Positions 16,957 to 25,160 of a stretch of 64,000 nucleotides of DNA are shown here, one piece after another. Source of the DNA: UBA2387 sp019454665 (lineage in GTDB: Bacteria; Armatimonadota; Fimbriimonadia; Fimbriimonadales; Fimbriimonadaceae); assembly GCA_045862995.1 (NCBI GenBank), contig BTVX01000016.1:23680-87679 (forward strand), read 5' to 3'. Each line of letters opens with the position of its first letter. The stretch's first letter is position 1. A program made the translations under genes and the position numbers. Below the pieces are notes generated by a model. That model did no database searches and was not told the DNA's origin. It saw nothing but the letters and a program-made list of their open reading frames with translations.

Positions 16957-18369
16957 ATGCTTCCTTCCAACGCCCCCGAATCACCGACCCGGCTCGTTCA
17001 GGTGCCCGCCGAAGGAGGGAAGAAGCCAGACGTCGTGCGCCGGCTCGCCGAGTGGCAGTACCTGGAGCGCTCGTTCCACCGACTGATCTGCGCGTGGGGC
17101 CGCTGGCTTCGCGATTGGGAGGACAAGGTCGAACTCTCGCGCCACGTCTGGGAGCAGGCCGAAGCCGTCTCGCGGATTCGCAGGAGGCTCGCCGAGTTTC
17201 CCGGTACGCACCACAACGCCGACGCTCCGGTTTCCGTCCGGTTGCAGGAGTGGGTGGATACGGTTCTCCAAGCCCCCACTTGGCACGACGCGTTCGACGG
17301 CATCTACCGCGAGTTGCTCGAGGCCATCGTTCGAGCGTACGTGCGGTATGCCGAGGCAGCGCACGCCGTCCACGACGCGCCGACGCTGGCGCTCCTGCGG
17401 GACCTAGTGCGCATGAAGGACCAGCAGCGGCGGTGGTACCGCGATCTGCGGCGCCGACGGCCCCACACCACGGACAGCGACTATGCCGATCGCGTGGGTC
17501 GCGCCTTGGCCCGTGCAGGCGGATTGGCATCGCCGCTCGAAGCAGACGAACCCGCGCAGCCCTTGGGCAAGGCCACCGGCTTTCAGTTGCTCGCGCGGGC
17601 CAGGCACCCCCGAGGGACCGAGCCTCCTTGCCGATGGACGCCGTTCATGGATGGCGACTTCGCCCACGACCTCGAGGCGAGGCGTCTGTTCTGGTGCTAC
17701 GGCTACATGCTCGAAATGAACTTGGCGGAAGATCAACTCCTTTGGCTCTATTCGGCGGCCGACCTGCCTTGGGACTTCGTGTGCGATGTCTCCCGGCATC
17801 TTTGGGACGAGAGCCGCCACGGCGACAGCGGCCGATCGCGGTTGATGGACTTCGGACTCGACCTCGCGGACGTTGGCTACCCCTACTACGACGATCACGC
17901 GCCCGCGAACTTCGAGGGGCCGGGCCAGCACGAACTCGGACGGCCACCCCTGACCGAAACCGAGCTCTACGAGCAGATCTTCACCATCGGAATGGTCGCG
18001 GAGACCGGGCACTTCACGGTCAAGCGAGAGGCTTACGACGACTTCCGCGCGGCGGGCGATCTGGAGTCAGCCGAGATGATGTTGTTCGACATCGTGGACG
18101 AAACCGCCCACGTTCAGTACGCCCACCGTTGGCTGCCTCTGCTGGCCGAGCGCTGTGGTCGGCCCGCCGACGAGTTCCGCGAACGCGGGGTCTCGGAACG
18201 TCAGGCCCACGCCGAAGCGGCGGCCGATCGCCAGCGAAGGGCTTCCGAGTTGGTCCGCGATCCCGCCAACCCGGCATTCCGGCACTACCAAGGCTTGCGA
18301 GCGCGAATGCGGGATCGCGTTCCGCTGAAGCCGGTCGAACTCCCGCAGCGCTCGTACCTGCCTATGTAG
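16957..18369 (+). CDS. Ferritin-like diiron protein, function unknown
   Basis: A 470-residue soluble, mostly helical protein. The second half carries paired carboxylate/histidine motifs of a ferritin-like diiron four-helix bundle: E-M-N-L-A-E-D-Q, L-W-D-E-S-R-H-G-D, M-V-A-E-T-G-H-F and V-D-E-T-A-H-V-Q-Y, which give E and E-x-x-H ligand sets. It resembles DUF455-type proteins in this, but I do not recognise a named family and the first 200 residues are unassigned. It is divergent from the lacI operon and its start sits one base beyond the operator, so regulation by the sugar repressor is likely. Its stop overlaps the convergent histidine kinase gene by 8 nt. A dimetal oxidase role is inference. 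Confidence 0.6.
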   Translation: MLPSNAPESPTRLVQVPAEGGKKPDVVRRLAEWQYLERSFHRLICAWGRWLRDWEDKVELSRHVWEQAEAVSRIRRRLAEFPGTHHNADAPVSVRLQEWVDTVLQAPTWHDAFDGIYRELLEAIVRAYVRYAEAAHAVHDAPTLALLRDLVRMKDQQRRWYRDLRRRRPHTTDSDYADRVGRALARAGGLASPLEADEPAQPLGKATGFQLLARARHPRGTEPPCRWTPFMDGDFAHDLEARRLFWCYGYMLEMNLAEDQLLWLYSAADLPWDFVCDVSRHLWDESRHGDSGRSRLMDFGLDLADVGYPYYDDHAPANFEGPGQHELGRPPLTETELYEQIFTIGMVAETGHFTVKREAYDDFRAAGDLESAEMMLFDIVDETAHVQYAHRWLPLLAERCGRPADEFRERGVSERQAHAEAAADRQRRASELVRDPANPAFRHYQGLRARMRDRVPLKPVELPQRSYLPM

Positions 18370-19849
18370 CCGCCGACGGCAGGACGACGCGCACCGTGGT
18401 TCCCGTGCCGACTTGGCTTTCCACCGAGAGCGTCCCGTGAGCGGCCTCGGCGAGCGCTTGCACGATGGCGAGTCCAAGACCGCAGCCTCCGTCCTCTCGC
18501 GACCGGGCGGCGTCGGCTCGATAGAACCGTTCGGTGACGTGAGGCAGGTGCTCGGGGGCAATGCCTTCGCCGGTGTCGCGGACTTCCAGCGTCACCTGAG
18601 CCGCTTCGCTCGCTAGCCGCACGTACACCGAGCCATGGTCAGGCGTGTACCGCAAGGCGTTCTCGACGAGGTTGGAGACGATTCGGGCCAGCGCATCGTG
18701 TGAAATGGCGGCGCGGGCGCCCGGCGTCAGGTCGGTCTGCAGACGGGCGTCGTGGAAAGCAGACAGGGCCTCGCGAACGGCGGCTTCGGCATCGCACGCT
18801 CCCGCCGCGAGTTGACCGGCATCGGCGCGGGCGAGTGTGAGCAACTGTTGGACCAATCGAGAGACGGCGTCAGCGGCCTCGTCCACGGTGTTCAGGGCTT
18901 GGCGCAGGTCATCCGGCTCGGTCGCTGTTGCCAGGGCGACGCTCGACGTCAGTTTGATGCGGGCCAAGGGGGTGCGGAGTTCGTGCGAGGCGTCGGCGGT
19001 GAACTGGCGTTGCCGCTCCAGCGCGGCCTCGGTTTCGCGAAGCGAACGGTCCAACCGGGCCAACATGGCGTTGAACGTGCCCGCCATCGTCGCGAGTTCG
19101 TCGGTCCCCTGGACGGGGAGTCGCTTGCCGAGGTCGGTCGCGCCGATCTCGGCGGCCAGCGTGGTGACTTGTTGGATGGGTCGAAGGGCACGGTTGGCCA
19201 GGAACAGCCCGCCGATTCCGGCGACGAGCAGGGCGACGGGCACGAACCAAGCCGTTGTCTCCATTTGTTTGGCCCAAAACCTGCTGAAATCGCCTACTTC
19301 GGCAGCGACTTGGACGGCGCCGGACTCGCCCGTTCCCAGCGTCGTCGGAGCGGTGAACACCCGGAGCGGCACCTCGTCGAGGAGCGCGTCGGTGAATCCC
19401 GATCGTCCCTGGATGGCCGAGGCGACCGCGCCCGGATCCACCGGGATGCGGGGCTGGTCGGGTTCGAGCGGTGTCTCTCCGTTCGCGTTGAAGAACGTCG
19501 GGCGTCGGAACCACGGAAAGTTGCCCGGCCCACCTGGCCCGGGTCCGGGCCCGGGACCGGGGCCGGGGCCCATCCCTTGACCCGGTCCTTGACCTCTCGG
19601 TGCGAAGCGGCCTGCGCCTGGTCCGAGCCTCATGCCGAAGCCCGGTCCCTGGCCTTGCCCTTGCCCCATCGGCGGGCCACCGGCCAACTCGCCACGGTAT
19701 CGCTCGACGCGCAACTGCAAGTCGCGGTCGAGGTTCTCCATGAGGGTCTTGCGCGTGGTGTGCGCCAAGGTGTAGCCGAACGCGACGAGCAGCCCCGCGA
19801 TCATCAGCACGTTCCAAGCGATGAGCTTGGTGCGGAACGAGAGATTCAG
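18362..19849 (-). CDS. Sensor histidine kinase with a Gly/Pro-rich extracytoplasmic segment
   Basis: Membrane sensor kinase of about 495 residues. Order: transmembrane helix at about 8-30, extracytoplasmic sensor region to about 198, second helix at 200-218, HAMP, dimerisation domain with phospho-acceptor H289 in D-A-S-H-E-L-R-T-P, and an ATPase domain with N-L-V-E-N-A-L-R-Y and D-T-G-E-G-I. Residues 57-109 are almost only Gly, Pro, Gln and Met, encoded by a repetitive GC tract at about 19520-19680; this is unusual and could bind metal or be a flexible linker. No ATG or GTG lies before the first helix; a CTG at 19849 overlapping the regulator stop (CTGA) is my preferred start. The ATG at 19804 would cut into the helix. 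It pairs with the response regulator upstream. Confidence 0.88.
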   Translation of the reverse strand: MNLSFRTKLIAWNVLMIAGLLVAFGYTLAHTTRKTLMENLDRDLQLRVERYRGELAGGPPMGQGQGQGPGFGMRLGPGAGRFAPRGQGPGQGMGPGPGPGPGPGPGGPGNFPWFRRPTFFNANGETPLEPDQPRIPVDPGAVASAIQGRSGFTDALLDEVPLRVFTAPTTLGTGESGAVQVAAEVGDFSRFWAKQMETTAWFVPVALLVAGIGGLFLANRALRPIQQVTTLAAEIGATDLGKRLPVQGTDELATMAGTFNAMLARLDRSLRETEAALERQRQFTADASHELRTPLARIKLTSSVALATATEPDDLRQALNTVDEAADAVSRLVQQLLTLARADAGQLAAGACDAEAAVREALSAFHDARLQTDLTPGARAAISHDALARIVSNLVENALRYTPDHGSVYVRLASEAAQVTLEVRDTGEGIAPEHLPHVTERFYRADAARSREDGGCGLGLAIVQALAEAAHGTLSVESQVGTGTTVRVVLPSAAT

Positions 19850-20529
19850 GTGGGGTCCTCCTCGTGGGGCTCCAGGCGATAGCCCAGCCCGTGAACCGTT
19901 TGGACCAGCTTCACCTTGCGGCCCGCGTCGAGCTTCTTCCGCAGCGACGCCACGTGGAAGTTCACTGTGTTCGAGAGCGTCTCCTCGTCGTTCCATATCC
20001 GCTCCAGGATGACGTCGCGGGTCAGCGTACGGCCAGCGTTTCGAGCGAGGGCCTCGAGCAACGAGAACTCGCGGGGCGTGAGCCGGATGTCCTCGCCTGA
20101 GCGTTTGGCCGTATGGGCCACGGGGTCGAGTTCGAGATCGGCGATTCGGATCACGGCGTCTTTGCGCGAGCTCTCCCTTCGCAACAGCGCTCGCAATCGG
20201 GCCAACAGCTCGCGGTAGTCGAAGGGCTTGGGCAGGTAATCGTCCGCCCCGCTGTCCAGGCCCTTCACGCGGTCGTCCACGGCATCTCGCGCGGTGAGCA
20301 TGAGGATGGGCACGGCGACCCCGTGTTCGCGCACCTGCCGGCAAACCGTCCAGCCGTCCATCTTGGGGAGCATGATGTCGAGCACGATGGCGCCGTACGG
20401 GCGTTCGAGGGCCATGTCGAGGCCGGACTCGCCATCGCGGGCGACATCCACTTGATAGCCCGCCCGGGTCAGGCCCAAGTGAAGCCCTTCGGAAAGGACG
20501 GCATCGTCTTCGACGACCAGGATCCGCAT
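19846..20529 (-). CDS. OmpR/PhoB-family response regulator
   Basis: DNA-binding response regulator of 227 residues. The receiver domain has the acidic pocket E-D-D near residue 7, phospho-acceptor D51 in V-L-D-I-M-L-P, T at about 81 in M-L-T-A-R and K near 103 in L-P-K-P-F. A winged-helix effector follows from about residue 130 (L-T-P-R-E-F-S-L-L-E and V-H-G-L-G-Y-R-L). It is first in a two-gene operon with the histidine kinase; the kinase start overlaps its stop. The target genes are not evident from the window. Confidence 0.96.
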   Translation of the reverse strand: MRILVVEDDAVLSEGLHLGLTRAGYQVDVARDGESGLDMALERPYGAIVLDIMLPKMDGWTVCRQVREHGVAVPILMLTARDAVDDRVKGLDSGADDYLPKPFDYRELLARLRALLRRESSRKDAVIRIADLELDPVAHTAKRSGEDIRLTPREFSLLEALARNAGRTLTRDVILERIWNDEETLSNTVNFHVASLRKKLDAGRKVKLVQTVHGLGYRLEPHEEDPT

Positions 20530-20604
20530 CGCTCTTCAGTCTAGCCAAGGCTTGTGGGTTTTCTGTGAGGACGGCTTGGTCTGGGCCATCCGACCCGAGC
20601 CGGG

Positions 20605-20610
20605 TAGAAT
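20605..20610 (+). promoter_or_regulatory. -10 element TAGAAT close to a GTG start
   Basis: TAGAAT ends 9 nt before the GTG at 20620, with no Shine-Dalgarno between. Transcription should begin within a few bases of the start codon, giving a leaderless or nearly leaderless mRNA. No good -35 is seen. Confidence 0.5.
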
Positions 20611-20619
20611 AGCCGAATC

Positions 20620-20874
20620 GTGAGTGACAAGGTCCGGCACAAGCCCGCGTGGTGGAAGAACACGTACTTTTGGCTTGCCGCCATGTTGTTGGTGATCGGT
20701 CTGATCGGCTTGCCGTTCATCGGCGGCGAGGACTCGATCCGGGACCCCGGTCAGCGACGCGAAAGCGGCCTCGCGCCGATGTATCTGATCGCGTCGTTGG
20801 TCATGCTGGTCAACGGCTGGATCAGCCACACGCTCACGATGCGCCACTACGAGGAGTCGCAAAGCGGCGACTAA
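20620..20874 (+). CDS. Small membrane protein, function unknown
   Basis: An 84-residue protein with two predicted transmembrane helices (about residues 16-33 and 52-68) separated by a charged, soluble loop, G-G-E-D-S-I-R-D-P-G-Q-R-R-E. No family is recognised. The GTG start lies 9 nt after a TAGAAT -10 box and lacks a ribosome binding site, so translation is probably leaderless. It precedes the small zinc-ribbon gene by 25 nt and may form an operon with it. Confidence 0.65.
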   Translation: MSDKVRHKPAWWKNTYFWLAAMLLVIGLIGLPFIGGEDSIRDPGQRRESGLAPMYLIASLVMLVNGWISHTLTMRHYEESQSGD

Positions 20875-20899
20875 GCCTCACCGAAGGAATTCCTAACCC

Positions 20900-21100
20900 A
20901 TGGTCAAGTGCTCGTGCGGGAAACCGCTGGACAAGGTGCCGGATTGGCTGACAAGCGTGAACGTTCAGTTCATCTGCAACAACTGCCCCAACCGCGATTA
21001 TCAGAACATCGCACATGCCAAGTTCCCCCCGGAGGCTCCCAAGAAGGAGCCTGAAGTCGAAGAGGAGATGATCCTCGGCGAAGACTTGGACGAGGAGTAA
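20900..21100 (+). CDS. Small zinc-ribbon protein, function unknown
   Basis: A 66-residue protein with two cysteine knuckles, C-S-C near residue 4 and C-N-N-C at about residue 31, which fits a zinc ribbon. The C-terminal third is strongly acidic (E-V-E-E-E-M-I-L-G-E-D-L-D-E-E). There is no signal peptide or membrane helix. A GAAGGAA sequence 12-18 nt before the ATG may act as a weak ribosome binding site. Proteins of this shape often bind nucleic acid or serve as transcription or translation accessory factors, but no specific role can be given. Confidence 0.65.
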   Translation: MVKCSCGKPLDKVPDWLTSVNVQFICNNCPNRDYQNIAHAKFPPEAPKKEPEVEEEMILGEDLDEE

Positions 21101-21142
21101 GGACCGTCTGACGCGGGCGCGCCCCGTGTGACAGAATCGGTC

Positions 21143-22222
21143 GTGGCTCACATCACACGACGCAATCTCCTCGTCGGAGCGGGTGCCGTTGCCTTGGGCG
21201 CGGCGACTTCGCGGGTTCAATCGCAGGACCCCAAACCGGTCGGCTGGGCCATCCTCGGCTTGGGCAACTACGCCACGCGCAACATCCTGCCCAACCTGAA
21301 GCACTGCAAACACACCAAGCTTGCCGCAGTGATCAGCGGGACTCCCGACAAGGCCAAGCGCATCGCCGGCGAGTACGGTCTCCCCGAGAGCAAGATCTAC
21401 TCGTACGACGACATGGCGCGGATCAAAGACGATCCCGACATCGAAGTCGTCTACGTTATCACGCCGCCCGGCACCCATGCGGGTTTCTCGATTCGAGCCG
21501 CCGAGGCATGGAAGCATGTGTGCTGCGAGAAGCCGATGGCAAGCGACTCGGCCGAATGCCGCGCCATGATCGAAGCGTGCCGCAAGGCCGGCACCCGCCT
21601 GCAGATCGGCTACCGCTGCCACTTCGAGGCTCACAACCTGGAAGCCGTTCGGCTCTGCCGCAGCGGCGCGCTCGGTCAGATCCGAACGATCCGCAGCGAG
21701 CACGGGTTCACGATGAACACCGACCAGAGTTGGCACAGCAAGCGGGCCCTCGGCGGCATCGGCGCGATCTCCGAGATCGGCATCTACGCCATCCAAGCCA
21801 TGTGCTACCTGGCGGGGGCGGACCCGGTTTCGGTGTGGGGCACCCGCGACAAGCTGGACGTGCCACGGTTCAAAGAGGTCGAGGACGTGAACCACTTCAA
21901 CCTGTTCTTCCCCGGCGGGATTCAGGGCATCGGTTCGACGGCCTACTCGTGGAACGCCAACAACTTCCGCGTCTTGGGCTCGCGCGGCACGCTCGACGCC
22001 GAACCCGGCACGCCTTACTCGGGGCATCGCTACCGGCTGAACGGTCAGGAGATGACGATCGCGCCGAACAACCAGTGGGCAGAGCAAATGGACCACTTCT
22101 CGGAATGCGTCCGCGACCCCTCGAAGCCCCTGATCGCCTCGGGGGAGATGGGTTTGCGGGACATCCTGATCATGGAAGCGATCCTGAAGTCGGCTGACGA
22201 GAAGCGGGTGGTCAACCTGTAG
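21143..22222 (+). CDS. Tat-exported Gfo/Idh/MocA-family oxidoreductase
   Basis: NAD(P)-dependent sugar oxidoreductase of 359 residues. The N-terminus R-R-N-L-L-V-G-A-G is a twin-arginine signal, so the folded protein with its cofactor is exported. The Rossmann motif is I-L-G-L-G-N-Y-A near residue 45, and the family lysine lies in C-C-E-K-P-M, followed by the second conserved stretch Q-I-G-Y-R-C-H-F. I choose the GTG at 21143 because it gives a compact Tat signal and lies 5 nt after a CAGAAT -10-like box; the GTG at 21128 is an alternative. Exported members are linked to glycan processing, including glycosidases that use NAD redox chemistry. The substrate is unknown. Confidence 0.88.
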   Translation: MAHITRRNLLVGAGAVALGAATSRVQSQDPKPVGWAILGLGNYATRNILPNLKHCKHTKLAAVISGTPDKAKRIAGEYGLPESKIYSYDDMARIKDDPDIEVVYVITPPGTHAGFSIRAAEAWKHVCCEKPMASDSAECRAMIEACRKAGTRLQIGYRCHFEAHNLEAVRLCRSGALGQIRTIRSEHGFTMNTDQSWHSKRALGGIGAISEIGIYAIQAMCYLAGADPVSVWGTRDKLDVPRFKEVEDVNHFNLFFPGGIQGIGSTAYSWNANNFRVLGSRGTLDAEPGTPYSGHRYRLNGQEMTIAPNNQWAEQMDHFSECVRDPSKPLIASGEMGLRDILIMEAILKSADEKRVVNL

Positions 22223-22240
22223 GGCGGGACTGTATCAGAA

Positions 22241-22624
22241 GTGAAGCACGCGATTCGGCTCCCTGACATCGGCAGATGGATGAAGGCCCTACCCCTGGGA
22301 GCACTGATCCAGTTGGGTGTTGTGGGGACATTGACGGGCGAGCATGGAGCAAGCTCCTTGGCCAGGGTCACGTGGCTGACTTGGATGGGCATCCCGCACA
22401 TGCTCATCTAGCATTGGCTGAACGGTGTCCGAAAACGGTGGTTGGTTTAGCTGGCGCTTGCCGGTTGGCTGTCGTTGGTCGGAGCAGGTGCCATTCTCGT
22501 GTGGGCTGACCAGGCGGAGGAGCCAACTCCGACGGGACAGGTGTTTCTCGGTTCCTTGGTACTTGTGAGTCCAATCATCGGCGCAGCCCTGTGTGGCCTG
22601 CGAGAGCCGCGTAGTCCTCAGTAG
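22241..22624 (+). pseudogene. Membrane protein gene interrupted by two in-frame amber codons
   Basis: From the GTG at 22241 one frame can be read to the TAG at 22622-22624 (127 sense or stop codons), interrupted by TAG at 22409-22411 and TAG at 22478-22480. The translated pieces are hydrophobic and would give about four transmembrane segments: A-L-P-L-G-A-L-I-Q-L-G-V-V-G, T-W-L-T-W-M-G-I-P-H-M-L-I, L-A-L-A-G-W-L-S-L-V-G-A-G and F-L-G-S-L-V-L-V-S-P-I-I-G. Reading frame and character are kept across both stops, which fits a recent pseudogene better than random sequence. Amber recoding or sequencing error are the other options. The end overlaps the convergent toxin gene by 7 nt. Confidence 0.5.
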
Positions 22625-22884
22625 TGGTAGCGGCAAGCGAGGATGCGGACCTTTCCGCCTTCCAAGACCTGGTACACGAGTCGGTGTTCGCGGTCGATTC
22701 GTCTGGACCAACATCCGGCAAGGTCGTGCTTCAGGGGCTCAGGCTGACCTGAACCATCGAATGGCGTGCGCTCGATCTCCTGAACCAGCTTCAGAATCCG
22801 AAGGGCTTTTCGGCGATCGTGCTCGACCCACCATTGAAGGTCTTCGATCGCATGGACGTCAAATTCCAAGCTTGGCTTTGACAT
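22618..22884 (-). CDS. YoeB-family mRNA interferase toxin
   Basis: An 88-residue RelE-superfamily toxin of the Txe/YoeB type, which cleaves mRNA in the ribosomal A site. Diagnostic features are the helix D-L-Q-W-W-V-E-H-D-R-R near the N-terminus, G-x-G-Q-P-E-P-L-K in the middle, C-W-S-R-R-I-D-R-E-H-R-L-V-Y and the C-terminal C-R-Y-H-Y. The final H-Y pair corresponds to the catalytic residues of E. coli YoeB. It is encoded downstream of the antitoxin and overlaps it by 26 nt, as usual for this system. Expression is expected to be autoregulated by the toxin-antitoxin complex. Confidence 0.93.
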   Translation of the reverse strand: MSKPSLEFDVHAIEDLQWWVEHDRRKALRILKLVQEIERTPFDGSGQPEPLKHDLAGCWSRRIDREHRLVYQVLEGGKVRILACRYHY

Positions 22885-23071
22885 CCGCCAATGAGGCTCC
22901 CGAGGTTCTATCCTTGGCCGTGAGAAGGCGTTCCCTCATGGCCTCGCTCTTCAGCAGATAGGCGGTCTCGCGCTCCGATGCGATCTCGCGCCATAGGGCG
23001 ATGGGCACCAGGACACCCACGGGCTTGCCGTCGGCATCGGAGACGTATTGGATTCTGCGACTTGCTGACAT
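22859..23071 (-). CDS. YefM/Phd-like antitoxin
   Basis: A 70-residue protein encoded directly upstream of the YoeB-type toxin. The start at the ATG at 23071 has a GCGAGGT ribosome binding site and yields a beta-strand/helix N-terminus (I-Q-Y-V-S-D-A-D-G-K-P-V-G-V-L-V-P) followed by a helical, charged C-terminal tail. This layout is that of antitoxins with an N-terminal DNA-binding and dimerisation part and a flexible toxin-binding tail. Sequence similarity to YefM is modest by eye, so the assignment rests mainly on gene order. A CATAAT box 20-25 nt upstream may be its -10. Confidence 0.8.
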   Translation of the reverse strand: MSASRRIQYVSDADGKPVGVLVPIALWREIASERETAYLLKSEAMRERLLTAKDRTSGASLADVKAKLGI

Positions 23072-23112
23072 CGGGACCTCGCTACATTTGATTATGGCTC
23101 GCGGCATTCACG

Positions 23113-23631
23113 TCAATCCCTCTGCGGCGTGGCATGGTGCACATACGCGACCAAGCCCCCGCAGCCACGGTGGAGGTGCTTGCGCGTGCGCGGGAGGCGG
23201 CGGGCGAGTTCGAATCGCGCCCCGCACTTCTTGCACACGTGGACGGCGACCGAGCGCTTCTGGTTTCGCACGATGGCGTCGGTGTAGTTGTGCGTCACCT
23301 CGGGCTTCGCGCCAAGGTCGGCCATCGCCTGCTGCCAATAGGGACCGTGGTTGGCCGCCTTACGACCGTGCCGATCGAATGCCAAAAGGTGCGCGTACTC
23401 GTGGATGAGTGTGTCGAGTACGCGTTGGCGGGTGGTGAGCACGATGCTGCTCAGGCTGATCGCGTGCTGGGCGAAGTACGCCTTGCCCGCCGAGACGCGC
23501 AGCGGCTTCCAGATCAGTGTGGGCCTGCGCTTCATCGGGTACTCCCGGCACAGGCGTTCGAACTGCTCGCGCGCGTAGGCGAACAGGTCCTCCGAGGTTT
23601 CGGGCGCGTCGAAGTCGAACTGATCGCCCAT
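23113..23631 (-). CDS. SprT-like zinc metalloprotease
   Basis: A 172-residue predicted zinc peptidase of the SprT/Spartan-like family. The catalytic motif is H77-E78-Y-A-H81, with a third ligand probably at H95 in A-N-H-G-P-Y-W. A C-terminal zinc ribbon follows (C-K-K-C-G and a later R-G-C-G-G). It has no signal peptide and is probably cytoplasmic; eukaryotic relatives degrade DNA-protein crosslinks, while bacterial roles are poorly known. The ATG at 23631 shares a base with the stop of the upstream gene (TGATG), indicating coupling to the membrane protein encoded there. Confidence 0.88.
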   Translation of the reverse strand: MGDQFDFDAPETSEDLFAYAREQFERLCREYPMKRRPTLIWKPLRVSAGKAYFAQHAISLSSIVLTTRQRVLDTLIHEYAHLLAFDRHGRKAANHGPYWQQAMADLGAKPEVTHNYTDAIVRNQKRSVAVHVCKKCGARFELARRLPRTRKHLHRGCGGLVAYVHHATPQRD

Positions 23632-24425
23632 CAGAACCCGAACTTGGAGAAGAGCGATTGGCCCACGTCGCCCGTGATCCGGAACCAAGGGGTTGTGTCG
23701 AACTCGCGGCAGAGGTCTTGCAGGAGGGCGTCAGAGCGATGTCCGCGCTCGTCGACCCGTCCAGTGCTTGTGCCACGCATCGAGGAGAGTGCTTTGAGGG
23801 CATCTCGACCGGGTTCGGCGTCAAGTAGTGCAGCGACTTCCATGATCATCTCTCTTGTCGCCTGCAGGGTTTGGGCGTACTCATCGCGAATCTGGACACA
23901 TTCTACGGGAGGCGGATATGAGTGAAAGAACTCCTCTAATTCTGCCCAAGGTGGCCCCATTGATGAAGCACCGCGCCGAGCACGGGTGTGACTGGGTGGA
24001 CTAGTCAGGTCCTTTTCTGGGTCTAGGATGTCATCGATTGCGATCGCGTCTCCGACCATCCTCTCGCTTGTGAGAATCAGTACATCAGCCATCTGTTCCG
24101 TCGCGATGGCGACTCGGGACTCCTCGGTCTTTCGCAGGTGCTCCAGCCAGTCCACCAGGTGTTGCGGCATCTGGCGGCGCTCGGTGGTCGCGCGAAGGGG
24201 CGACTCGGGGGGTTGGCCCTCGACCTTCAGCGAAGAGTCCGGCGGTGTGCCTGTGGCCCGCAGGGCAGGCGGAGGCGCGTCGCCGCCCTTGGCCCGGAAC
24301 ACCCCGGCAGCCCCGAGGCCCAACAAGACCCCGCCTACCGACAGAACAGCGGCAGCGGTCCACAGCAACCATGCTGGAGGGCCCTGCTTGGGAGGGGGAA
24401 ACGCACTGCCTGGAGGTCCTGCCAT
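23631..24425 (-). CDS. Single-pass membrane protein, function unknown
   Basis: A 264-residue protein. A proline-rich N-terminus (P-P-G-S-A-F-P-P-P-K-Q-G-P-P) precedes one transmembrane helix at about residues 19-45, followed by a Gly/Pro/Ala-rich linker and a mostly helical, charged domain from about residue 85. No catalytic motif or family is recognised. Translational coupling to the SprT-like protease suggests the two act together, perhaps as a membrane-tethered substrate or partner, but that is inference. The base composition matches its neighbours. Confidence 0.6.
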   Translation of the reverse strand: MAGPPGSAFPPPKQGPPAWLLWTAAAVLSVGGVLLGLGAAGVFRAKGGDAPPPALRATGTPPDSSLKVEGQPPESPLRATTERRQMPQHLVDWLEHLRKTEESRVAIATEQMADVLILTSERMVGDAIAIDDILDPEKDLTSPPSHTRARRGASSMGPPWAELEEFFHSYPPPVECVQIRDEYAQTLQATREMIMEVAALLDAEPGRDALKALSSMRGTSTGRVDERGHRSDALLQDLCREFDTTPWFRITGDVGQSLFSKFGF

Positions 24426-24483
24426 CGCCTTGTTGTGAGCCTACCCGTCTCCATACGCTTGAGGAACGCGGCGCGTGCCCGAT

Positions 24484-25002
24484 CTACGACTTCTCGGGTG
24501 GGAGGAAGGGACGCACGGCCTCCTCGAACGAACGCTCGACCGAGAACACCTGCCGGTACACCTCGTCCACCAGGGCGAACACGTCCAGCAACCCCTGAAG
24601 CCGCTCGCGCAGGGCCTGACGCTCGGCTGCGGACGTCTCGTCGTCCTTGATCTTCTGCATGCAGTCGCGGATGGCCTCCATGGTCGGGTCGATCTCCCGC
24701 CTCTTGCGCTCTCGCACCACGCGGGCCAGCATCACCCACGGGTCCATCTCGCACGTGTACAGGTCCTTGCGGTCGCCGAGTTCGCGCGTTCGTTTGACGA
24801 TGCCCCACTCCATGAGCTGGCGCAGATTCATGCTGGCGTTGCCGCGACTGATGCTGAGACGGTGCAAGATTTCGTCCACGGTCAACGGCTCGCCCGTGAT
24901 GTAGAGCAGCGCGTGGATCTGCGCCATCGTGCGGTTGATGCCCCAGGCGGAGCTCATCCTGCCCCACTGGAGGATGAACTGATCTTGAACTTCTTCGAGC
25001 AT
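24484..25002 (-). CDS. GbsR/MarR-type transcriptional regulator
   Basis: A 172-residue winged-helix regulator. The DNA-binding region reads A-L-L-Y-I-T-G-E-P-L-T-V-D-E-I and L-S-I-S-R-G-N-A-S-M-N-L-R-Q-L, matching the GbsR branch of the MarR superfamily, in which the recognition helix contains S-R-G-N-A-S. The C-terminal half is helical and would dimerise. The preferred ATG at 25002 removes a spurious extension that overlaps the ftsH promoter region. It is divergent from ftsH across about 160 bases. In other bacteria GbsR-like regulators control osmoprotectant genes, but no such genes are nearby. Confidence 0.85.
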   Translation of the reverse strand: MLEEVQDQFILQWGRMSSAWGINRTMAQIHALLYITGEPLTVDEILHRLSISRGNASMNLRQLMEWGIVKRTRELGDRKDLYTCEMDPWVMLARVVRERKRREIDPTMEAIRDCMQKIKDDETSAAERQALRERLQGLLDVFALVDEVYRQVFSVERSFEEAVRPFLPPEKS

Positions 25003-25160
25003 CGCGCCCCATTGTGGCCCGAATCGGCCTTGCATCCTCCAACTCGGGCCCGCTGGATTCCGACATAATGGGTGGACCGTCCGCTCGAACACGAGCTGGG
25101 CGCAACGTTCCGTACGCCCCTGGCGTAGGGAATGACGGTTATTCCGGTTTTGGAGCAGTA

